This document shows, piece after piece, positions 9,114 through 20,015 of a stretch of DNA of 64,000 nt (its first letter is position 1; each line of letters begins with the position of its first letter). The stretch spans positions 1,383,353 through 1,447,352 of the forward strand of contig FJOG01000008.1 of NCBI GenBank assembly GCA_900073065.1. Reading direction: 5' to 3'. A program made the position numbers and the translations under genes. The notes under the pieces were generated by a model. That model was given only the letters and a program-made list of their open reading frames with translations, did no database searches and was not told where the DNA came from. The DNA is from Phialocephala subalpina (lineage: Eukaryota > Ascomycota > Leotiomycetes > Helotiales > Mollisiaceae).

Positions 9114-11761
9114 GACGGCGGTGTGTGTAAGGAAATATCGACGACGAGAAAATGTGAAAGTCGAGGAAGATAGTGGCTTGCTATGCTCGAGTCGTTCGTT
9201 CAACGAAGACCTTGGGTGGTGATATGTGGAAGGTACCGGTACCTGTTGATGTAACAACTTAGAATTGCTTTATTGTTGATCTGATAAAAGTAAGAAAGCA
9301 GCTGCACGACGGGTATATATCCAAAAGCCAATTCACCCCTACAACCTGCAGGTGAGTCCAAAAAGACGTTACTGCAGTTATCAGGACCCCTACTCCGCTC
9401 TGCAGAACCTCCGGGGAGATTAATCCCCTTTCCGTAAGGATGTACCCTTCCTTAGCTCCGCGATCTTGATATACTGGTCAACACTCGTCACGATCAACCA
9501 ATTGAAAAAAATGGCTGGCAGCTAGAGTTCCACAGGTCCTAGCAGAGGTGGGGTATGTAGGAAGCGATGGTGAAGGAGGCAAGACCCTGCTGATCATGAC
9601 ATGAAGCCGGCGTCATAAGCGATGTCATACGGTGGTGGCAGCTTTGCACCACTACCAACGAATAAGAGGAGGCAAAACAAAGATAAATGGAGATCGTCCG
9701 ACACTAGCAAGGAGAGGCAGATGGGATTTTGATCCAACGAAGGGGATTGAAGTTCCGTTCATGGGATTTTTGGCCCGTCTGCCCTGAGGTCAGAGATGGG
9801 AAGCTAGAGAAATGGAGGCTCTTGGCAGCAGACTTTCTTAGCCGTTGTTGATTCATTTTGAACTCTTTTTGGAATATTCCAATGACGAGTCAGGGCTGGT
9901 TTTGGCAGCGCCCGAGTCGTTCAGATGAAGTGTCCTCGGAACATGCTTTGTTACTATCGAGCTGACTTGGAACATCTGCTGTGATACCGGCTTGAGACTG
10001 GAGACACGCGACGGTGAGATAGGGAAAATGACCTGATCAGTCCCTTCCTGCGGCGATCAGCAAGCACAATGAAGTCTGATAACAAGGATTCTCAACCCCA
10101 AGGGCCACAAGTTTTCCTGATCTGCAGAGTGCTCAGACGGGGTGTTGCGATAATCCCCAAGGACCCTGGATGATTGAATGCCCGACCCCGGACTTCATTA
10201 TGGATGACATGCATGGCAGCGGGAGATATCTGCCATAGATTCCAAGGAAATCGATGGTGTTGATGTGGACCTGAAAAATCTAGATCAACATCTGATGATG
10301 CCTATTTCGAGGTGCGGGTTTTCCGTTTCAGGTGTACCGAAGACTTGGAATCGTATTGTTATGGTAGCCTTGAAAAAAGGTACGAGGCGATAGCGTACGT
10401 TCTCGGTATGTATCTAGGTCCCAGACTTGGTCATCGTTTCGATGTTAGAATAAACAAGGAGAGAATATTCACGGGAAATAATTCTCGGTTTGTCAACCAA
10501 TCAAAACCAGATCTGCTCTCGACGTACGCCAAGACTCCTGACATCATCCAGACCCTTTGTGCATGGAAGCGAGTCCAATCAAAATACTTGATTCGCCTCA
10601 TTGAAAGTTGCGCTCCCGTTCCCGTTTGACGTCGCAACATTGTCGATCACAGCATCATGAACACTAGCAGGCCATGCGGTTGAGGACGACGCCTTACGAG
10701 GGCAAGGGGGAGGAGAACGATGGAGATGGAACAGGTGAGATCTCAGCATCGCTTAGAAGGGATAACACTATGCTGATAGGCGATGGCAGGCTGGATGCAC
10801 ATTCCGACAAGGCTCCAACGAGCTACAATACAGCCGCCCCGTACCATAGAAGGACCCAGTTATCTACTCAATTGACGTCGACGGCGATGTCATGGGCGAT
10901 GTCATGGGCGCCAGCCGACAGCATCAAGACGTCAAGGCTGAGACTTTGACGTCGGGAGCCTGTAGATAGTGCCTTGGGTCTCGAGCTAGGATTTTTCAGT
11001 GGTCAACACACGAGCAGAAAAGAGTCAAAACGAGTTTCTCTACATGCCGACAGCATCTTTGATCGCATCGACGATTGTACATCTCGATGGCAGGGGTAGA
11101 AGAGAACCTATCACAGACCGATATGGCTACCGGAGGGCTTCCTCCTCAACTTCTTAAGGAGAGGAGCCTCCGGATAGATCACCATGGAGCAAAGGGTCCT
11201 TGGTGCCGCTGTCTGGTACTATTCTCGAGATCTGTCTCCGGCGACTGCTAAGAGTTTTCGTGCGACTGCGGGTGACCTGGGAATGGGCTCTACCACACGT
11301 CAAAGCTGCGAGCTGCAGATGCGGGCTCGTAAGATCTGCAAACCACATGCACTCAACCATCTCGATGCCTCAGTGGGGTGCATGACCCTGAAGACAGCGA
11401 CACCATGTACCATGCATGCTTGCTCATCAATCGTACTTTTGTCCCCCTCAAAGGCATTTATCAGATCTAGAGTAATCTGAACTACTACCAGATAGGGACT
11501 GGCAGAAAAGATGGCCAGCTGCATGTTAAGAGCTTCCTCTTCTGACACATTGCGCGCAACCGTGGTCGCTCAACCAATCGATGCGCAGACTTGGTTCTGT
11601 TCCTGAACCTGCAGACGTTTCGTCATAGTACTCCAGCGGCTTTTCCACGATACTTGGTTTTATTTCCTGCGAGAGTGCTTCATCTAAAGCTAGACTAGTA
11701 AAGTGGTACGATCATGATGGGCTTCTAGAATTGCTCTCCCCTGAAAGCTTGAAAGTTGAAA
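9114..11761. other. Gene-poor stretch, no recognised gene
   Basis: Several open frames of 60-105 codons occur (for example 10312-10629 plus), but they lack ATG starts, domain motifs or consistent codon character. A 12-bp tandem duplication (GATGTCATGGGC twice) lies near 10887-10910. The stretch may contain decayed coding sequence, but nothing is identifiable by eye. Confidence 0.4.
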
Positions 11762-12049
11762 TTATAAAGGAAGTCTGAGACCCTTTGGGCTTTGCAGGTA
11801 TCGCACCCCGAGTCCGCCTCCGCGACATTGAAACAGCCCCCAACCTGGCATCTGAGGTGAGGTGGCGGGGGTGGGGTCACCTGCGCTAGCAAGGTTGATG
11901 ATCTGTTCTGGACTGCTTTGACGTTCAGTTTGGGTGGCCTGATTATTTACGAGACGTCCTGAGCATCGATCGAGGAATTGGGGATCGAGAATTGCGACCA
12001 GCAACAAAATGAGCCGGATGATGCTGAGCGCGTGTCTTGCTTCCTCCAT
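11762..12049 (-). CDS. Possible small protein with hydrophobic N-terminus
   Basis: An ATG at 12049 opens a 95-residue frame that begins with a hydrophobic stretch (LSIIRLILLLVAIL) after a short charged start, as in a signal peptide or signal anchor. The rest is hydrophilic with three cysteines. No family is recognised and no intron is evident. It could be a small secreted protein or a chance ORF. Confidence 0.25.
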   Translation of the reverse strand: MEEARHALSIIRLILLLVAILDPQFLDRCSGRLVNNQATQTERQSSPEQIINLASAGDPTPATSPQMPGWGLFQCRGGGLGVRYLQSPKGLRLPL

Positions 12050-12589
12050 TGTGGTAAGATCGTCACTACTGTACCTGTGATGCAAGGAGAAGAAAGCGTT
12101 GAAGGTCACAACAGCTGATTCTAATTGTGGCTAACATCTTTGCTTAGAAGCTAGCACTTGTGAAATCATCGTTCAACATAACTATGAGCTTTTTATCAGG
12201 ATATGTACCGTTCCTCTGCTTGAGCCAGGTAACACTCACTTGAACATGTCTATTGAAGCTTCTCAATGCTGCTATGGTTTAATTCTTTCAAGTCCTCTGG
12301 TCTATAATCTCGCTGTATTCTTCCCCTTCATTCTGCTAAATTCAAAATCTCATTGCGCTTCTCAATTTCATCAGTTTTGTTCATCATCACCAAGACTTAC
12401 AATTCATTCTCTGCCTGCCGCTACAAGCAAACATTCTTTCATCCACTGCTTCTAAGTAGGCTTAAGATGCTTCCATCACTATATATTCGGGTCTACTAAC
12501 CCTATTTCCCCCACGTCTTCATCCACCACGAACTCAAGGGATGACGCTGCAGCCTCTCCCTAACAACAAATCTCAACCTATCCGTCTCC

Positions 12590-13155
12590 TTGAGCGATAC
12601 TCTCAAACTTGCAAACGCCACCTCCTACACCAGCTGGCACGTCGATACCCAAGCCGCCTTCCTCTCCAAAGATCCTGTACCATGTTTCAATCTCGACCTC
12701 TCTCTGGTCGATGATTTCGACGACGATGATAAACAGGCTTCATGGCCGCTATTCAGGGATAAGAGATTGCAATGGCGGGATGACATTAAAGGGATATTGG
12801 AAGACGAAGAGAGATATGATATAGAGAAAGCGCTTGGCGGTCGGATGGATGCTTTTGACGATAAATAGGGACATGGCAGCTAAGGTGGTGAGGTAGATGG
12901 GTAAGAAGAGCGATGCGGAGGAACTGGTGAAGATTTTCAATTTGACAGAGTTGAAGGCTAGGGATGTGTGGCTTCTTCCTAAGGATAAGATGCATTGGAG
13001 CGATACGCCATGAGTATTGGGTCAAGAGGAGTCAATGGGAGAGTGGATGGACGGCGGGGTACACGATCGTTATGACTTTTCGCCTCTACATGCCGAATGG
13101 AAACTGCTTGTAGGAAATAGCTTGCACATGGCATCTCTAATTCATGATGAATGAG
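12590..13155 (+). pseudogene. Decayed coding sequence of unknown family
   Basis: The first part (frame of 12590-12868) reads like a genuine acidic protein (WPLFRDKRLQWRDDIKG, DEERYDIEKAL) but has no ATG start. The protein-like reading then changes frame and continues from about 12870 (KKSDAEELVKIFNLTELK, WLLPKDKMHW), crossing a TAG at 12894-12896 and a TGA near 13010 before ending around 13155. The frame change plus two stops suggest a broken gene rather than a spliced one, since the space for an intron is only about 30 nt. Family and function are unknown. Confidence 0.3.
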
Positions 13156-13555
13156 GAAAGGCAGCGAACAAAGCTAACGATGCTGAACGAAAGTGGCTCC
13201 CAACAAGTGACCCTTCCGATTCATTCATTTCGTCGTTTCCAAGCATGCATTTCTGCGTCAAATTGGTTAAGTCGAGTGTGATTAAAGGAGGGGCAGCAAC
13301 TACATTGACTTCCAGAGGTGTGAAAGAGAAGAGATTAGGTTACCCTACTGAATTTGCTCGATCCTAGACTCCTCCTATACTCCCATCAATCAAATGCTTC
13401 ACATGCATCTATCAAACCAACACATCATAATTCCATACTCAAACAACATCCTCATTCCCAACCTGCTCATAATCCCCCACTTCCTTCCTCACATAAGGTG
13501 GCCTACAAACAATTAGCATCACAAGCCCAAACACCCCCTTGAGTACAACACACAC

Positions 13556-14457
13556 CTACCTCAACCAATTCCTCACCCCTACAACAGCCACCGTACCCAC
13601 CGCAAATCCCTCAAGCAACCGTCCCCAACCCTCCTGTCCCTTAATCCCACTCTGCCCAACACTCAACGCCACAAGATCGTACACCAAACAACCGCCAAAT
13701 ATGCAATCACTCACACTCGCCAACGCAGCAAATCCCAATCCAGTCACGATCTTTACCAGAGTATTCGGACCTTGATGATCGAAATACGCAACTGAGCCGT
13801 TATGCAGGAAATCCAGAACGCCGATTCCAGCGAAGGTTTTAGAGACGATGTGCGTTAGGACGGAGGATGCTGATCGGGTGTTCATTGGTGGGAGCTTGAA
13901 GAAGATGAAGTAGAGTTGGGTGAAGGAATTTATGAGGACGAAGATGTTGGATGTTTTTAGGGCGGAGGCGTTCCAAAATATCATCCATGCTGTTTGTTCG
14001 TCAATATCAGCAACCCCGAATGAATATCAAGTGAAATAAGTAGCGTACTGGCAATACACAAATTCCCCACCACATAATAAGGAACAAACTCCACTATCTG
14101 TTCTACCTCCTGACGCTCCTTCTCACTCTTCGGATCCAGTTTCCAAAGTCGATATAGCCAAGCTAGCTGGAATAACTGTTGCGGGAAGAAAAATCCAGCG
14201 ATGAAGAATGGTTGAGGAGACCAGAAAGAGAGGTTTGCGTCGTGGACATCTTTCATGTTAGGAGAGGAGAGCATGCCATATTGCTGGGCTGCGAAGTCGA
14301 TGAGGAAGGAGAGGGGTGCGACATAGCGCGCTGTTAAGTGGGTGATTCCCATTTTGGAATTTCTGAAAAGGTTGGATAGATTTGGGAATTGAGGAGAAGG
14401 GGAACTGGAAGGCGTGAGAAGTTTTGGTAGAGGAGTTGTGGTTGTGGCTCTGCTCAT
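13556..14457 (-). CDS. Polytopic integral membrane protein, unknown function
   Basis: Two exons, 14457-14049 and 13989-13556, are joined across a 59-nt intron (donor GTACGC, acceptor ACAG) to give 280 residues. After a Ser/Pro-rich cytosolic-type N-terminus come several hydrophobic segments: around APLSFLIDFAAQQYG, FFIAGFFFPQQLFQLAWLYR, YYVVGNLCIATWMIFWN, FVLINSFTQLYFIFFKL, ITGLGFAALASVSD-like VKIVTGLGFAALASVSD, and LLEGFAVGTVAVVGV. About six membrane spans are likely. The WKLDPKSEKERQEVEQ loop is charged and probably cytosolic. I recognise no transporter or enzyme motif. The start at 14457 is the first in-frame ATG; a second Met (MGITHL) about 36 residues later is an alternative. Confidence 0.75.
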
Positions 14458-15214
14458 ACTTGTGCCTTTCTGCAAGGCTGAGACATCTTGAAGTGATGAT
14501 GTCAACACCAAGCGGATGCGTGGGAATGCACTAGGACTTCTGAATACTCCGCACCCGTGTTCGAACTTTGATCTTGAGAATGATCCGAACAGGTAAAACT
14601 GTGAGATGGGGCTGATTTATCTCGTCAGTATAGTAGGAGAGGATCGCATTGCGACGTCCAAGGAAAAAGAGATGGCGGTTGTGGTCTTTATGGTATCACG
14701 TGCTCCGGAGTTGCAACTTCTTTTCTCTTCGGTTGCCCTTGTTTTCAACATTCCCTCTCTTCTCGGAAACACTCAGCTACAATCCCCCTCTTGGTCGTAC
14801 GACCCTCGATTCATGATTACATCTCGATGTTCTCCCAAACAGTGGGACATCTTTTCGGGATGTTCAGGGGTAACGAGCTGCCCCTGAGAAATTAGCGAAG
14901 TGGTTAAAGATGTGGGGTAAAATTACCCCCACCTTCGGTGATTCATGTAAAGTGGTTAGAGTTGAACTCCGATAGTACTCGGGTTCAGTCGAGCTTTGAC
15001 GATGCGAGAGCCCAATAGCCGGTCGTAAATACCCTCACAGATAACGAATTCGAATTGGGAAGGTGGCACCTGCAGCTTCAACCACAAAATTGTGCCGTGC
15101 TTACATTTTGTTCCATGATACGCGTCTCACCGATAAATATACAAAGGTACCAGAAGCTTCAGTTGAATATGCTCCTGGTCTTCTTTACCAAGTGGGTAAC
15201 TGCAATCTCTCACC
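14458..15214. other. Divergent intergenic region
   Basis: It separates the minus-strand membrane protein from the plus-strand aminopeptidase pseudogene. Only short frames are present; none is supported. Confidence 0.4.
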
Positions 15215-16088
15215 ATAAAGCTTAACACTCTTTCGGCGTTATTGTTATCCGCTACTCGTGTCGGCGCAAGATTTGTCGAGAAGCAGGAAGTAGGTCAAGC
15301 TGTTATCAACATCCCAACAGACGATTTTGAGTCTCAATATTTACTTGAATTTGCAAACAAGTCGACGAGATGGGTGACCGATGCCGAGAAGTCGCAATTA
15401 AAGAAGGTACCTCTGCCTTCCGCTCCTTCCTCCTCGCCCAATTCCTAATATGCATGCAGAAAGGCATATTCTTCATGGACACCACCAATTACCGCAACCT
15501 TGGCAACCATGGAAATGCTAGAGTTCAAAAATCCCAATATCCAGAAGAAGTGTACCAGAGGAACAAGATAATCCCGCTCTTAAAAGAGTTCAACAAGACG
15601 AACCTCCAAACACATCTAGAGTACCTGACTTCCTTCCACAATCGCTGGTATAACTCTACCTACGGCGAAGCATCTTATCACTGGCTCTTCAGCACAATCC
15701 TAACCACCATCGCCTTAACCGGTGCCCACCAGCACGGCATCACCGCTGTCCCTTTCTATCTATCACCCTTGGAGTCGTCAAAACAGTATCGTAGTCACTG
15801 TCCCAAGCAAAAGACAAACTGTCGTCGTGGGAGTGCATCAAGATAGTGTCAATCATGAATTTCAGGTGGAAGGAAGAGCGCCAAGAGTAGACGATGATGG
15901 GAGTGGGACAGTCACTATTCTTCAGGTTCTGAGGGTGCTTTTGGGCGATGAGGACTTGGTGAAGGGGAAGGTGGAGAACACATTGGAGTTTCATTGGTAT
16001 GCGGCAGAGGAAGGGGGAATGTTGGGGAGTCAAGATTTGTTTTCGGATTTTGAAAAGAGGGGAAGGGATATGGCGGCTATCAGCGGCC
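15215..16088 (+). pseudogene. M28 leucine aminopeptidase pseudogene, 3'-truncated
   Basis: The reading matches secreted fungal M28 aminopeptidases (Lap1 type), zinc enzymes that trim N-terminal residues outside the cell. Exon 1 is 15215-15406 (leader LNTLSALLLSA, propeptide, RWVTDAEKSQLKK). An intron at 15407-15459 follows. Exon 2 holds FHNRWYNSTYGEASYHWLF, the zinc-ligand blocks GVHQDSVN and [11 protein letters not shown], and the Glu pair in [14 protein letters not shown]. Three lesions are visible. The expected start in CACC-ATG-AAG is ATA (15215-15217). A CTAT tandem duplication at 15756-15763 shifts the frame inside PFYHPW. The gene stops at about 16088, where minus-strand F-box-like sequence begins, so the C-terminal third with the last zinc ligand is missing. 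Confidence 0.85.
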
Positions 16089-16807
16089 TTGCTTGACGAA
16101 ATGGAATTGCATCTACCACATATCAAAAACCAAAACCTTGTCAGCAATTCCGGGACCATCAAAAATGAGCGAAGGAATCCTCAAGGATCATCCAGGCTTT
16201 GGCGTACCACCACTCCCCTAAATTGTGTGGACTGGGTAGGTTATTATGGACTCGATACAGTAGGCTTCCCCGCAAATTGCTCTTGTCAAAGTCCTGGTAT
16301 CTTTACTTCAACTTGTCGATCTTTCCCAGTGTATTGTAAATCGATCTGTTGAGAAACCGCCATTGGCCTTCAATCTGTTGGAGATCATAATTCTTCACCA
16401 TCCTTTCGGGCCCTTGAAAGAGGCGTTGCTTTGCGTCCCATCGTGAATGGAGATTAATTGGCTCCGAGCGGTAGCTCTTTAGGAAAACGTAGAGTTGGCG
16501 GCAAGTCAAGCCTAGGCAGAGGGCGTCACATTCATCACCTAAGATATTGAAGATGAGGTCGTACGGTAAGCTGGTGAGGGAGGCTATTTTCGAGATTGAC
16601 TTGGTCTTTGATTCATTCTTCGAATTGGCTGTCGAGGCTTGGTTAGTTAAACGGCTCGGCCTTGTGTGCATCTTCGAGAGGTGTATGGTCATCGAGATCG
16701 GAGGCTTGGAGGAATGGAGTGGTCAAGACGAGCTTGAAATCTGGGCGCATCTCAGATTGATGCTGGTTGGAGATCTCCGGTTTCTCGTTAGAGCGCTTGT
16801 CTTCCAT
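16089..16807 (-). pseudogene. F-box-like paralogue A, broken
   Basis: Minus-strand relic of the cluster family. The likely original start is ATG 16807 (MEDKRSNEKPEISN), but that frame closes. The F-box-like core SLPYDLIFNILGDECDALCL then GLTCRQLYVFLKSY lies in another frame (16303-16692). After RFLNRSIYNTLGKIDKLK there is a TAA at 16300-16302. The same frame then continues with recognisable family sequence (RYQDFDK..., NNLPSPHNLGEWWYAKAWM) before further stops. The end (QFHFVKQ, near 16100) matches paralogue B and then breaks off against the aminopeptidase pseudogene. Confidence 0.75.
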
Positions 16808-17305
16808 GGCTGTTTCGGACACTCCGCGCGTTGCTGGGTTCAGGTCGTTGTGTCGTTTGAGGATTGTTTTGTTCTTGTAATATTTGCGATCTACAATTAT
16901 AGATTATAAGGTTGAGACCTGGAATTTTCGCGGCCTCGCTGGCTGGCACTGGCAAAAGTCTAAGTCTGTGTTGTTCAATCCTCAGGTTGGGTTAAAGTAG
17001 GTTGACGAGGAGGACTTAGCCCGGAAAGGCTAGCGCTTTTGAAGCTACGCTCTCCTATTTACGTGTTGGAATACAGACTTTAAGTGCTCCGTTTCACCTG
17101 GAACTTTGTCTCCAAAAGTATACTTCGGAGAACTTGCCCTGCCAGAGGAAACGACTGCAAAACTATCAAGTCGTGCTATTCATCAATCTTTCTCCCGGTC
17201 ATTATGAATTGTCCAAAAGTTTTAATAAGCTTAAATCCCACTTCAGGTACCTCCTGCTACGCCACTTATTCCCTGATCCGCCAAGCCCCCACCATTATTA
17301 CAATC
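16808..17305. other. Spacer between F-box-like copies A and B
   Basis: No coding signal is supported. It would hold the 3' end of B and the promoter of A. Confidence 0.4.
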
Positions 17306-18127
17306 TCAGAATCCTAATCCAACGAACCCTTCAAGCCACATCTCCCAAAGACGGTCATCGATGATCCTGTTAAGCCGCTCGATATCCTGCTTGACGAAAT
17401 GGAATTTTCGCCAATATCTCCAAAAGAGCCTCCAGACCTCAGAATCGCCCAATGCGGATACATCGACTCTCACAACTTCCCAAGCTTGGTCATACCAATC
17501 GTTACCCATGTCGAACGGCGATGGTAGATGCGGAACAACCTCTGTTCGTCGACCACCATAGGGTGGGGAAGCCCAGCCTGGATACGAAACGTTGAACGAC
17601 TTGTTCCAGTCCTTGTATCTCTTGAACAGCAACATCTCTCTCGTCTTGTGGTCACAGCTTCCTTCGCCACAACAATCTTTCGTATCGTCAGTGTAAATCT
17701 CTTTGTTGAGAAGGAGCCATTGGTGAGTTCGGCTGTTTCCCCACAATGGAATCCGTCTGAGAGTATATCCCCTTGTAAGATCTGATCGCTCGAGCCGTTG
17801 TGTTAAAATCGTATGGCAGTTGGCGACATGGTGCGACCCTACATTGGTTTGTTCTGAGTTGCGACACTGCGAGTCGCAGACGATGTGTTTCAGACTAATG
17901 GGTTTAGGACGGCAGGTTTTCAGGTAGGCGTACAGTTGAGTATTGACAAGTCCGAAGCACGCAGCAGTTCCCAAGTTCAGAAGGTCGAATATCTTGCAGA
18001 TCACATCGAAAGGTAGATCGGTGATCACCGTAGAGGTAGTCGGAAGAGTTGATGCGCTGTTCTCATCCTCTTCCTGAGAGCTAGTAGGAACAGTGGGTGC
18101 ATCTGACTGTGGCGCACTGGCCTCCAT
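17306..18127 (-). CDS. F-box-like protein B (intact paralogue)
   Basis: A single exon of 273 residues from ATG 18127. A Ser/Thr/Glu-rich N-terminus is followed at about residues 36-75 by an F-box-like helix set (ITDLPFDVICKIFDLLNLG, FGLVNTQLYAYLKT). Next comes the family middle (GYTLRRIPLWGN, LLLNKEIYTDD, RYKDWNKSFNVSYPGW) and the characteristic C-terminus FWRYWRKFHFVKQDIERL...LWEMWLEGFVG. F-box proteins recruit targets to SCF ubiquitin ligases through Skp1; whether this divergent version does so is inference. Among eight tandem copies it is one of two without a lesion, so it may still be expressed. It is more divergent in its core than F (FGLVNTQ instead of LGLTCR). Confidence 0.7.
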   Translation of the reverse strand: MEASAPQSDAPTVPTSSQEEDENSASTLPTTSTVITDLPFDVICKIFDLLNLGTAACFGLVNTQLYAYLKTCRPKPISLKHIVCDSQCRNSEQTNVGSHHVANCHTILTQRLERSDLTRGYTLRRIPLWGNSRTHQWLLLNKEIYTDDTKDCCGEGSCDHKTREMLLFKRYKDWNKSFNVSYPGWASPPYGGRRTEVVPHLPSPFDMGNDWYDQAWEVVRVDVSALGDSEVWRLFWRYWRKFHFVKQDIERLNRIIDDRLWEMWLEGFVGLGF

Positions 18128-18657
18128 TGCAGTTGGTTCTTTGAGTAATGTAGTTGCGGGCGTAAGCCTCTATATCCGGAATTAAATGGGAGGTTGATAA
18201 TTTATACGCTGAATTTAGAGGAAAGATTTGTTGTTGAAAGTGCTCCCTTTGAAAGGGACCTTACAACCGTCTTCAGTGTTGAGGATTTATCCCCTCATTG
18301 CTCGAACAATGAAGGTGTGTTTGTGTGCGAGGGATAAGAAACATAGAATCAGGAAGAAAATTGAGACCGTGACGATTAGTCCCTCCTTAGAGACAAAAGA
18401 TTTCCGAAAGTTCCTATGTGCGTATAACCTCACAAAAAATCAGGTTTGTTGAGAGGTAGTACAAGGCACCCACTCATGTTGCTGTCACTTGGCTGCTTTA
18501 ATTAATATCCTCATGTTGTATCCAACAATTTTCCAATACGTACTTTGGGACAGATCATATTGGCGCTTGAATCCTAGGACATTCAAATGCTTAAACAAAC
18601 GATCAAGGAGGTACACTGCATTACTTGACAGGTTCTTGTCTCCCTCCATTGCTAGTT

Positions 18658-19400
18658 TCAGAATGGGAGAAGCGATAACAGCAACGCTAAGAGAAATTCT
18701 CCGACCTCGATACAAAAAATCCCTCTAGTAGCATCCTCAGAGCTTGAGTGGCTGAAATATTCAGACCACATCTCCCACAGATAATCATCAAAGATCCGCT
18801 CCAAGAGTTCCCAGTTCTGCTTGACAAACTCGAAATGCTTCCAGTATCTCCAATAGCTCTTCCCAACCAAAGGCAGCCCCAAGCCACCATCGTCTCCGCT
18901 CTTTGTCTCCGCTCTTTGTCTTAATATCCGTTCCGGCATCTGACATCATGATCCTGGTATCTCTTGATCAACAGCCTATCCCTTCGTCCATGCTCGCACT
19001 GCTTGGCGTTTCTGCAGTACGGTCGATCTTTTGAAGAAAATCCCTCTTCATTGAGGAAACGATATTTCGTGACACCGTCACAGAGGAACTTTCGGAGTTG
19101 GTATCCTTGCATGATATTGGCAACTTTCAGTTGATCTGCCAGAGATATAGAGCATGAAGCGCTTGTTCTGCAAGGACCAGGTTCGTCGCGGCATCCTGGA
19201 TTGCAAACGCGGCATTTCAGGCTGACTGGGTTTGGGTGGTAGGTCTTGAGGTAGGTATAAAGTTGTTGGCAAGTGAGACCAAGGCAAGCAATTGTTCCCT
19301 TATTGGGGCACTGGAAGATTTTGAAGATGACGTCGTATGGCAGGTCGATGATGGTCGTTTTTCACGTCGATTTCACGATTGCCGCGTTCTGGATGGGAAC
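18658..19400 (-). pseudogene. F-box-like paralogue C, broken
   Basis: Family blocks appear in order: IIDLPYDVIFKIFQ, CLGLTCQQLYTYLKTYHPNP, GYQLRKFLCDGV, YRFLNEEGF, KRYQDHD, then SYWRYWKHFEFVKQNWELL and LWEMWSEYF. An in-frame TGA at 19362-19364 sits just before the core, after SMVPIQNAAIVKST. A 13-bp tandem duplication (unit at 18892-18904, repeated 18905-18917) shifts the frame between the middle and C-terminal blocks. The C-terminus then runs past the usual family end. Confidence 0.75.
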
Positions 19401-20015
19401 CATCGACATCTGCTCATCTTTGGTGCCCTTGTGTGAGTGTTCTCCAGTCTCGACTGCGACTACGTTCTTTCGGTGCAATTTCTGCTCCTTCGATGTTGGT
19501 GGTTTGAGGAGGTGGGCAGAGAGGAGTACATCTCGGCATGACTTTCGGATTTCCATCGCTGTCGATGGCGTCGGAGCTTAGTTTCAGTCGACGGAGGCGT
19601 CGAATGAGTGATGAACCTTTGCGATGTTGACTTTGGGGTATCAGATCAAGGATAGATGCGCTCGTTGAAGGTGTCGGAGGATTGCAGAAATTTGTTGGTG
19701 TGTTGAAAAGGCTCAAGCGAAGTGGGACGTTCACTCGGAAACTTGCACAATATCAGCATTGCCGTTCCGTAGCCTTCAAAATGTGGTCCGAAAAAATTAA
19801 AGTCTACTTGAAAGAATCAGCTCACTCGTTCATGGAAAAAAAGCTTTCTTCGTGGAAACTTGGTTAAATGTTTAGGATCACCATTGTACGACACCACGAA
19901 GGGCATTATGGAAATTGACCAAGCTGTATTATCATTGATACCTTTTCTGTTCTCTCGAATCTACCGCTATCCACATAGACAATCTGACACTTGAAAAGCC
20001 ACCAGATTCCCATGT

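Noticed and set aside
10312..10949. Two adjacent plus-strand frames of 91-105 codons
   Set aside because: No recognisable domain, the first lacks a supported ATG, and no splice connection could be built.
16100..16330. Apparent C-terminal aminopeptidase remnant (GFPANCS-like plus-strand reading)
   Set aside because: The minus strand of the same bases reads clear F-box-like family sequence (LPSPHNLGEWWYAKAW), so the plus-strand resemblance is chance.
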